Shown: one piece after another, positions 25,001 through 37,000 of the stretch | Numbering within the stretch: the stretch's first letter is position 1 | How the letters are laid out: each line of letters starts with the position of its first letter | NCBI RefSeq assembly: GCF_963678975.1 | Contig: NC_089275.1 | Location: 30,999,977-31,063,976 of the forward strand | Length of the DNA stretch: 64,000 bases | Reading direction: 5' to 3' | Origin: Dysidea avara | Lineage: Eukaryota > Porifera > Demospongiae > Dictyoceratida > Dysideidae | Program-made: the position numbers and the translations under genes | The notes under the pieces: generated by a model | Databases searched by the model: none | Seen by the model: only the letters and a program-made list of their open reading frames with translations | What the model was told of the DNA's origin: nothing

Positions 25001-28000
25001 AGTTTCAAACACATAATCATTGAGTTCACAAACTGTTATCACACTCCATGGGTTGCCATCATCTCCCAAATGTTAAGTGTAAGGGCTTGCTGAAAGTAAC
25101 CTGGTCACTGAAAGTACCGTGGTATTGAGATAGGACCTGTTAACAGGGTGTAGCTTGTGTCCATTTGTAAATGCCAGGTTCTTAGTCACAATTGTGGTCA
25201 CATACTATACTATGTAGAGTACACTACATACTTACATATAATTTGGTAAAATAAGAAAAGAAGGTACCTCAACTATGCATTGACTAAATATAATTGTGAC
25301 CAGATTTTGGAAAATCAGCCTAAATGTCAGTTTTATCGTTTAAATATTTATGATAAAATTAGGCATTGCACACTACCGATCAGCTTTACAATGATTAGAA
25401 TCATTAGTCAGTCAGTACCTTGAATTACAACAAATTCAGAATCTGTGAAGTATTGTAACAAGTGCATAAGTATTTTAATGCTGACACAGCAAAGCATAGA
25501 TTTCTATGTATTTCACATGTGACATTAACACTGATTTTCCAAAACTTGTTCACAATTATGAATGTGTATTAGAGTTGACAGAAAGCCTCAATATTTTAAC
25601 AGACATACTCATAGATGATCATTAAAACTTACGAGTTGCTTTTATACTAGTTTCTAGGTGACACTTTACACATTTCTAACTACCATATAGCAGGATATTT
25701 CAAGGGGAAAATATTTAGTGGATGACCACCATTCAAAATTTCGAGTGGAAAAATTTGCTTTATTAGGGTCTTTATGCATTAAACAGTACCAAGATGCATA
25801 TTTTGAGAAGGGAAATTTTCGTGGACAACTGCCAACCCATGGGAAATTTTCCCTCTCAGAAAAAAAAAACACTATAATATTATAATATCAAATACATGCA
25901 CACAGTGTGTATGTATTGTATGTATTGCCACTAAAGCACTGTTGATTGCATACCTTCAATAGATCATTGATGGTCGAGTACATCTGTCCTGCAGGTGCTT
26001 CCCATCCTAGGTCGAATATGGGTACCTTGTGACCATCACTACCATAACCAGTAGCCATTTTATACATAACACTATTGGAGGATGACAAATCATAATACAG
26101 TAAATATTGGACACATACATCATAATGATGATGCATGTGGTTAATGGATTAGCTATATGTCTTGCAAATATCATTTTCATATAAATTATATGTATTGGGC
26201 TTAAGGCATGTCCACTAAACAAAAATAATGTGAATTGAATGCATATTGATTCGAATTATTCACGTCTACACAGAATGCGTGTTAAGGTGATTCGAATTGA
26301 AAGTGGATTACATGAATCCATCTCCATAGGTGGTTTGAATGTGAATTGGCTGGAGAATCAGGATTCATTATGTCATAATAATGCAATGCTAGTTAGCATG
26401 TGAGTGCTTGATCAATTTGCGTGTGACCTTTGTAAACAACAGAAGGCAGAAATACAGAAGTGGTTGGTGTGATAAAAGCACTAGGACATCTAGAAGCAGT
26501 GTTTCATTATCATAGCTAGCTCTTAGAGTTTGAAAGAACAACGGTCCCATGCCATTCATGCACAATCAGTGATCTTTTACCCTCTATTCGTAGAAATCCA
26601 TATGGTACGTTAAACACAAGAATGAGTGTTACTATGAGCTATTCCTTTCATTTATAATTAAACTCACTGTTCTCTCAGTTGGCACAAATTAGCATTTTCT
26701 CAACCATTTAATTGTTCGTTTAACACAAGTACTGCTGATTACACAAATCTTTAAAAATTGCATGATGCATGTATGCATGCACACACCGGACTCAAAATGT
26801 TTCGTTTCACAGAACAAGGTACTAACATCGGGGGGAGGTCACCTACACCTGCAAATATACAAGTGGACATTTAATTCCTAATTAGTTATGGGCAAACACT
26901 GAAAACGTCCACTAGTAAATCTGCAGGTGTAGGCAACCTCCCTTGTTTCTCTACTTTTTCTATAATCCATAATCGAACTTAAAATTCCTATTTAACTTCA
27001 TAAAGGCTTCTCCTCTTTAGTTGGTTGCTGTATTAGAGTATTTCATTTCATAATGGTGACCAGTCATTTTGTAGACTACTCTATTAGAGTAGCATAGCAA
27101 ACTCAACTGTCCTATTAGAATTTCTGACTGCTCTATTAGATTATCTTAATCATTTATGCAAATTACAGATTGTTTTACTGTTAAAAGTTTTGTAAATGCC
27201 AGCATAAATTTCTGACTCCTACACATGCCTATTATTCCTGAAATTATATCGGCATAATTGCTGCATCCCTTATCACACTTTAGGTAGCTATATGCCAAAT
27301 GTGTTTTAATAAACAATCTATGCACTACAATGTCAAAAGTAGGACACTGCATATACCAAAAAATAGTTTGTCACCTAGTCAATGTTTTGAGAGCAGATTA
27401 TATATATTCAACCTAAACATATTGTACATACAATATACACACTGCACGCATTTAATACACATAAGTATGATTACTAACTCTCCAGTATAGTCAAATCCTG
27501 TATTAGTTAACTCCAATGGCTGCAGGATCTGTTTTTCAACATACTTTTCATATGACATAGTAGGGTGAGTCCTTTGTGCTATACACCGACCCAGTAATGC
27601 ATATGCCAAGTTGCTAAATACAGTATATATACAGTATGTAGTTAAATGGAACATGATTAGTAATAATACACTATCGCATCACTATTGTATGGCCATACAC
27701 ACAGTACATTGTGTACATAACACCACTTAGTATCATATAGTATGATAGTACTGCACAGTAAGTAAGACAAAGGTTTGAACATGGCCTGTGATAATATATC
27801 ACTCGAAAACCAACCTCGATTTCCCCTCACAACAACATGACAGTATTGGTGGGTGAAATTAAGCCCAAAAGTGCCTTCAGATCAACCTGAATGTTTTGTA
27901 AAATTACTAAAGAATTTAACGAAATATATTCATCAGGATTTTCTATTGCCTGCAGCCTGATGTGTTCAGTCAAGTGTAGCAGAAAAGTGGCTAATGCTAT

Positions 28001-31000
28001 GACACTATATACTTCTTTGACAGAAACACTTTAAATTCACTTAAGAAGAAACTCTTGGTCTATTGATAGCCACACAATTAACCTTAGACTTGACTGGTCT
28101 ACTTTGTCTGGCTGTTTTTCCCAAGCACAGTGGAAAATTTGTACGAGTGGTCTGGGGCCCCAATGGAGCTCTGATTATGGCTGTATGTGGCTGTACACCT
28201 CAGTGGTGTTGAATAAAAACCTGTGCTGTAATGTATTTTCATTTTAGCCAGTTTTGAGACCTGAATGGCCCACAGCTTGGCCTAATTCATCCCTTTTTAA
28301 TTTTTTAAACAGTCTCTTACTTAAATCTTTGGGCCCTCACCGCTCACCCCTTGGAAACTAAAGTGTTGGCAGCTTGTACAGTGGATGCTCTTGAAGGTAA
28401 GGAATTAGTATAAAACATATAAAAATTTGGTACACGTAGGGTTCAACTATTGGGAGCTATAACACTTAAAACTGGCATTTCTTGATACTTTAAATTAAGA
28501 TGGTTTTCCAAGACTGTATCACATATAACAACATTCATAGCATATGATGTCCATATGTATGATAGTAAAAAGTTTCATTATTAGCAGCATTAATGTCTAT
28601 CAGTTTCATCACTTGGGGACTTTGAAGCTACATAATTACAGATTCTAATAAAACAACACTTTTCAAAAAGCCCTAAATTTTGTGCAAGTGAAGCATAATT
28701 GGATATCACATAAGTAGCTAACCTGTATGATGGTAGTGTCCATGATGGCAGAACTTTGTTTTGGGAGCTTAGTCTTTGTAATATAGTTGTTGTATCCAGT
28801 GGGCAGGAATTGTTTGTAGTAGCAGTACCATAGCAAGGTGCTTCTCGTGGTAGACCAGACAACTGCGAGGCTAACTGCCTGTAAATTGCAAAATATGTAA
28901 AATACATTAGTTGAAAGTCTTTTAAAATATTTTTAAGGCTTACTATAAACAAAATTTGATCAAAAAATTACTTACTTTTACGATGGTAATGATTTAATGT
29001 GCAATAATGTAAAACATTTCAGCTTGAAAATATAGAGTAAGTTTGTGTGTCCGGAAATATGTAGCATTTTCTCAGTTACAGCCACATATACTCACCTCAG
29101 TGTAACAACATCACCTGTATTAAAAGGATCTCTAATAGAAAACAGTAGACAATAATGTGACAATGGATCATCTAGTGACTTGATATGTCCTTGATCATAC
29201 AACTGAAATAGTGCAATGACCTGTGCAAACAACATTGTGACGGTATGTACATACAATATACTATGCATCTGGGATGGTAAAGTAAGATGCACACATGGGG
29301 ACAAACTAAACCTCTTCACATAAGAAGTCATATCTCAGTTCCAGAATACAGTATCGGTATTCTGTAACTGTTAAACTTTGATACAAACTAGCCAAAGCCA
29401 AATGGAAAAACAAGAGTAGCATAATGATTGTTTGAAAAAGCAGATAAATTTCGTATCCTGACTAGTGCTGAAACAATTTTCAGTTATTTGACTAATCAGT
29501 CAGCATGACATTATTTGATTCATTAAGACACTATTCAAATATTCGTTAGCACTTTGTACACTGTGATCAGATGGATAAAGCCAGTCTTGAAACTTTACAT
29601 CCTGAAAAAGTGGTATATTTATGCTGTAAAAATTTTGTTTAGAAGAAATAGAAATAGCTCTTAGGCTATTCCTCGCTCCCTAACAAGTGCTTATTGAACA
29701 GAAATACATGCTTAAAGAATAATCGAATATTTGGTTGTTTTGTTCACAACTATTCAAATAGTAAAAATTGCTAATCGTTTCAGCACTAATCCTGACATGC
29801 CCTGTTAGCCTGGGCACATGTTGTAATTGTGCACAGTATTATTTATACATACCGCAAAAATCTTGCTCACACTTGCAATACGAAATATGGTATCACCATC
29901 TGGCATCACATTAGGAGAATTTTTATCCTTTGTGCCAAATCCTTTTACATATTTAAATGTGTCTGCATAATGAATTCCAAATACTGCTCCCGGCTAAATA
30001 ACATAATATTCCATATTACAAACACATATGATATGTGACCAGGTCTGGAAAAACTGGTCGTATCACCCATGACAGCAGATTTGATTTTTCACCAAGAGCA
30101 CAGAGCTACATAAATAAACTATTTCATTACCAAAATCAGCTAGACTTGAGTGGCCTGCTTTTGCTAGCTACTTTCCCAAGCACAGTGGCAATCTGTATGA
30201 ATGGTCTGGGGCCTTAGCGTCAGGCATAACTTGATAAATTGTTTCTCATCCCCACCTGCATCCTTTTGTACCCCACTGCCTCAAAATTCATTATTGTTGT
30301 TATCAATCATGTGAACACTTATTTTGATGCTAAAAGGGTCGGCTATCATTTTACAGCACAGCAAATGTCACTTTCACCTCAGAAGTGGTGGTAAAAAGTA
30401 TACTGGTTCTTAAAGGCTTTAACTAACCTTTACATTAGCAGACAGTGCAATTTGGAATATAATGAATAATGAAAAATGACCTCCCATAATCCGAATTTTT
30501 GTAGACGAGAAACAAGTAAATCAAGTTTGCCTGGAATAATGGAGCTCTGACCATAGCTATATGTGGCTGTACAGTTCCGTGGTGTTCAATAAAGACCTGT
30601 GCTATAAACCTCCTTTCATTTTAGCCAGTTTTGAGACCTGAGTGGCCCATAATTTGGCCTAATTCATCCCTATGCCTTTCTTTTAAATTTTTAAACAGCC
30701 TTTTGCCCTCCTACCAGCCTCCCATCCCTTTTGTAGCTCACTTGATACAGTCAACCCCAATTTAAAACTGTCTAAATGGTGAGAAACTTAGCTGTTGGCT
30801 GCTTGTACGGTGGATGCTCTGGAAGGCAAGGAATTGGTGTAAAATGTGTGAAAATTTGGTACACATAGCTTTCATCCATTGGTGAGTTACAACACACTGA
30901 AATAGTAAAACCAGCATTTCTCAATACAGTGGAACCTCAGTTATCTGAACCCCTTGGGACCAGGGATGGTCCATAAGTCTGAAAAGTCTGTATCTCTGAA

Positions 31001-34000
31001 ACTGTGTATGAATAACCTTAAAATAGCATGCAGAAAATTTAAAATATAATTAGTTTCAACTACTCTAATAGAACAGTCACTACTCTTATAGAGCAGTCAT
31101 TTTGGTGGTTTGATTAACTGAGAATCCGGATAAGTGGCGTCTGGATAATTGGGGTTCCACTGTACTTTTAAATAGGTTTTAGGACCAGTTTTCCCAGACT
31201 GGGTCACTTATTGGTATCACTATAGTAGAGGAATATACAGATTCCAATACTGCATAAGTTTATAAAGTCATTAATTTTACATACTATTACAGTATTAATA
31301 TTAATATATTTTTCCCGTCAGCACCACAGTTTGTCCTGAGCTTTAGTTAAACTATACCTGTAACTGGTTATAAGTGCTTACAATAAAATTCTATGCTATG
31401 GCCTTTGCAGTTACACATGTGAAGTACACATCCCAGCCAGGTATACATGTACCCATTGACATTAATGCTACTATGTCCCATGCCTAATAGTTAGATAACT
31501 AGAAATCGAAGACATTTATTATTTCAGTCTACTGTACAGAACCTGATGTTTCTACAAGCAAAACTCACTTCTCAGTATTTGAATCTGACGTTTTCATGTA
31601 GGCCATTGCAGTGTCACACAACCTAATTTATGTCAACAATCAATCTCTACTAAGCACGGTATCTTCTTTTTCATCACAATAATGAAACCACTAAAGGCTA
31701 AGCCTGAAATATTTTCCTATGAAATATAAAGTGTGATACCTGGGGGAAGGGCTTACCCATTTCCCAGTTTACATTGTCTGTGCACATACTACTTCTCATA
31801 CACACATTTAGTTGACATCGTAGCCATTTACTAAACATATGGCAGCATTTTAATGCATTACAATGATGCCGTTACAATACATAGTCACTTACTGCTGTAT
31901 TGGGATTAATGATATTACTAACAATCTTTTCAACATTTTGTAAAGCATCACTGATATTCGTAGGTATCGGTGAGGGGAGTGGTTCAAATGTAACAGGATG
32001 GAATGGACACACTCCACTTGTAGCAGACATCTTTTGAGCCAGAAAAGGAATACCCTACATAGTGCAAAATATAGGGCCATGTATGTAGAACTCTACTTCT
32101 GCATACGACGTTTGCCATACAATAACATACAGTATATGTGACCAGATGTTACAAAACCGATCCAAATCGCACACCAGGCAAAATCAAACTAACACCTCCA
32201 GTGGATAGCTACACTACCATACTACTAGTTTTGACCCTCACTATACTACTCAAACTACTCAAGGCTGGTTTCAACAGACATTTTTTCTGGGTTGTGTGTA
32301 GAGTTCGAATGGTGGTTTCTGGTCTTGTGAAGGACCTGGCTTGGCAAGAATGACTGGTTTACTGGTGGACAGCCTCATAATGTTGGCCAGACAATTTTTG
32401 TGTTGATTTTGCTACATATCAGCCATGAAGGAGCCAGCACAGCCCTGTAATCTCATGTCTGGACTCCATTCATGGTCTGCCTCCATTTGAAAGTCTATCC
32501 CTTGCCCACTCTGCCACCCCCACGCTCCACTGACCCCTTTGTGAGCACTCGTGATACTACTTTGCTTGTCCAACTGTTCAGATTTTCTATCTTATTTGGC
32601 AGGAAGCTCTACAAGCAGCTACAAGTACTGGAAGTGGCCTGAAAGGTAATAGATTGATGCATCTTTTGTGTAAATTTCATGCGCGGGCTTGTTATCCTTG
32701 GTAAGTTATGCTGACTTGAATTCTTTAAAACCGTTTATCTTGAAACTTCTAATGTGTGATTTGGATAGTTTCTCCAAAATCCTGTCACATGTACAAATTG
32801 TGCACAGAAACATTGTATATACATACATATATAGTAACACCCCTGGATATCTTATATGATTAATGATATGACACAGCTTCATCCTTATTACCAGCGGTTG
32901 ATAACTCTGCATCATCTCAGTTTACAACACAGAGAGTTAAACAAATTGGTGTACATAAATGTGACCACAATTGAAGGATAGCTAAGCTGATGGATGGTGA
33001 AACTGAAACTGGCTTCACCTAGTTAGTAATAGAAGGATGAAACATGGCTGATAAGTTCTGTTTTTAGTGGTGAAAACATGCTAACACCTTACCATGACAT
33101 TAATTTATCAAAAATACATTACTATAGTTATTCCAAGATTTTCTGTGTAAATTCATTGCAATTTTATGACTTTCTGAGTAGTGCATGGATCAGAAAACTT
33201 ATTAGCTAATCTAGCTCATAAAAATCGCAGTGGCAGATCCAGAGGGAAGTCTGTGTCCCCCCGTCCCACATACACACAATCTATTAAAGATTGAGATGCT
33301 CTAAATTAAATAGAACAGTCATTAGTCAGTCAAATACCAGTTACCACATGTAACACTTAAGATAAGAATCGTCCAGAGTTATTGCAAAGTACTGAGTATA
33401 AAAACTTGCATTATCAGAGACTGCAGCATGAATCTGTGGGCACACTTTGATATATAACCTACAATTTTTTTCAAATTAAATGTTGTACCTTTGTAGGTCA
33501 TAATTATTACTTTAGGCTCATGGCTGAACTCATAACTGTCACTGATCAGTAGTGTCTAATCACTGGACTGGACTACTGGACTGGAATACTGGAATGGACT
33601 ACTTGACTAACATTTTTTTTTGGTTTTAATACTCTTGGGTGACTTGTGACAACATTTCAGCACTGAGTGGTGAATATGATCCTAAAATGTTGCTGTGATA
33701 AGCCAAATGGGTTCAATTAAATGTATTCTAATCACTGCTTGACAGTGTCTACTCTACTGTATAGCAGATACTGACATGTAGGTATACCCAAAAATGTTTC
33801 TCTCTTAGGCACATGTGATTATTGTGATACTACTTTCTATAACATATATATATAATCTAATCAAAAACAGCCAAGCTGTAAAAAAAGGTGCGGCCCCCAT
33901 AAAGGCCATGGTGAAAAAAGATGTGAAATCCAAGGTGGCGGCCAAGAAATGGCTGTAATGGTAGGTTAATGGTTACATTTTAATAACAACAATTCAGGTG

Positions 34001-37000
34001 AATTTGGTGCCAAGACCAAGTGGCACAAAATTCACCTGAATTGCCGTTATTAAAATGTAACCATTAACCTACCATTACAGCCATTTCTTGGCCGCCACCT
34101 TGGATTTCACATCTTTTTTCACCATGGCCTTTATGGGGGCTGCACCTTTTTTTACAGCTTGGCTGTTTTTGATTAGATATCACTTCTTTTTGTATTTGTA
34201 TACTGCAAAGCCGGCCTATGGCTGGCTTTGGGGCTTTTTAACCCATGTGTTTTTTTCTTTACTACAGGAAGAAGAAAAGAACTTAAAGAAGAATTTTAGT
34301 ACTTCAATTATTTTTGATTTTATTAGTAATTATACAAATTATATACATATATTTATTACATTCTCATTATTCCCCACAGGATTTTTTTGCAGCTGATCTC
34401 TCTACTGGGTGACTTGAAATGTAGCTGAACTATATACAGGATGGTTTCTTTGTAGCTGAACTCTCTACAAGGTAACCTCTTCTAGCTGGTCTCTCTACAG
34501 GATATTTTGTTTCTAGCTGAACTCTCTACAGGTGATTTGTTTGCAGCTAAACTCTCTACATGGTGGTGTCTTTATAGCCGAACTCTCTACATGATGGTTT
34601 CTTTGTAGCTGAACTCTCTATAAGGTGACTTCGTCTAGCTGAACTCTCTACAGGGTGATTTTTTTGTAGCTGAACTCTCTGCAGGGTGATTTGTTTGCAG
34701 CTGAACTCTCTACATGATGGTTTCTTTGTAGCTGAACTCTCTACAAGGTGACTTCGTCCAGCTGATCTCTCTACGGGGTGATTTGTTTCTAGCTGAACTC
34801 TCTACAGGTGAATTGTTTGCAGCTAAACTCTCTACATGGTGGTTTCTTTGTAGTCGAACTCTCTACAAGGTAACTTATTCTCTACAGGGTGATTTGTTGT
34901 AGTTGAATTCTCTACAAGGTGGTTTGTATGAGGCTGAACTCTCCACATGGCGGTTTCTTTGTAGCTGAACTCTCTACAGAGTGATTTATTTGCAGCTGAA
35001 CTCTCTACATGATGGTTTCTTTGTAACTGAACACTCTACAAGGTGACTTCTTCTAGCTGATCTTTCTGCAGGGTGAATTGTTGTAGCTGAACTATCTACA
35101 AGGTAACTTCTTCTAGCTGATCTCTATACAGGGTGATTTGTTTGTAGTTGAATTCTGTACAGGTGGTTTCTTTGTAGCTGAACTCTGTACATGATGGTTT
35201 CTTTGTAGCTAAACTCTTTACAAGGTGACTTCTTCTAGCTGAACTCTCTACGGGGTAATTTCTTTGTAGCTGAACTCTCTATATGATGGTTTCTTTGTAA
35301 CTGAACTCTGTACATGGTAACTTCTTCGAAATTCTAGCTGATCTTTCTACTGGGTGATTTGTTTGCAGCTGAACTCTCTACATGGTGGTTTCTTTGTTGC
35401 TGAACTCTCTACAAGGTGAATTCTTCTACCTGATCTCTCTACAGGGTGATTTGTTTGTAACTGAACTCTGTACAAGTGCGTTTTTGTGGGTGATCTCACT
35501 GCAGGTTGATTTGTTTGTAGCTGAACTCACTAAAGGGTGATTCTGCTTGTAGCTGAACTCCTTGCATTGTATCTAGTTTCTAGCTGATCTCTCTACAGGG
35601 TGATTTGTTTGTAGCTGATCTCTCTACAAGTTGATTTGTGTGTAGCTGATCTCTCTGCAGGTTGATTTGTTTGTAGCCAATCTCTCTACAAGGTAATTTG
35701 TTTGTAGCTGAACTGTCTATAAAGTGATTTATTTGTAGATGATCTCTCTGCAGGTTGATTTGTTTTAGCTGAACTCTCTACAGGGTGATTTACTTGTAGC
35801 TGAACTCCTTACATTGTGACTAGTTTCTAGCTGATCTCTCTACAGGGTGATTTGTTTGTAGCTGATCTCTCTACAAGTTGATTTGTGTGTAGCTGATCTT
35901 TCTACTGGTTGATTTGTTTGTAGCCGATCTCTCTACAGGGTAATTTGTTTGTAGCTGAACTCTGTACAAGGTGCTTTTTTGTAGGTGATCTCACTGCAGG
36001 TTGATTTGTTTGTAGCTGAACTCACTAAAGGGTGATTTGCTTGTAGCTGAACTCCTTACATTGTGTCCAGTTTCTAGCTGATCTCTCTACAGAGTGATTT
36101 GTTTGTAGCTGAACTCTCTATAAGGTGATTTATTTGTAGCTGAACTCCTTACATTGTGTGTAGTTTCTAGCTGATCTCTCTACAGGGTGATTTGTTTGTA
36201 AATGATCTCTCTACAAGTTGATTTGTGTGTAGTTGATCTCTCTGCAGGTTGATTTGTTTGTAGCCGATCTCTCTATAGGGTAATTTGTTTGTAGCTGAAC
36301 TCTCTATAAGGTGATTTGTTTGTAGTTGATCTCTCTGCAGGTTGATTTGTTTTAGCTGAACTCTCTACAGGCTGATTTGTTTGTAGCCGATCTCTCTACA
36401 GGGTAATTTGTTTGTAGCTGAACTCTCTACAAGTTGATTTGTGTGTAGCTGATCTCCCTGCAGGTTGATTTGTTTGTAGCCGATCTCTCTACAGGGAAAT
36501 TTGTTTGTAGCTGATCTCTCTACAGGGTGATTTTTTTGTAGCTGACCTCTCTTCAGGGTGATTTGTTTCTAGCTGATCTCTCTACAGGGTGATTTTTTGT
36601 AGCTGACCTCTCTTCAGGGTGATTTGTTTCTAGCTGATTGCTCTACAGGTTGATTTGTTTGTAGATGAACTCTCTACAGGGTAATTTGCTTGTAGCTGAA
36701 CTCCTTACTTTGTGTCTAGTTTGTAGCTGATCTCTCTACAGGGTGATTTGTTTGTAGCTGAACTCCTTACATTGTGTGTAGTTTGTAGCTGATCTCTCTA
36801 CAGGATGATTTGTTTGTAGCTGATCTCTCTGCAGGTTGATTTGTTTTAGCTGAACTCTCTACAGGGTGATTGCTTGTAGCTGAACTCCTTACATTGTGTC
36901 TAGTTTCTAGCTGATGTCTCTACAGGGTAATTTTTTGTAGCTGAACTCTCTTCAGGGTGATTTGTTTCTAGCTGATCTCTCTACAGGTAGATTTGTGTTG

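Noticed and set aside
28100..30720. Possible SINE boxes in the repeated GCTGTATGTGGCTGTACA block
   Set aside because: No paired A and B boxes at a proper distance; it is treated as an undefined repeat fragment within mariner-like sequence.
34088..34396. 102-codon plus-strand frame with hydrophobic content
   Set aside because: It crosses the hairpin and AT-rich spacer of composite repeat B and is not maintained in copies A or C.
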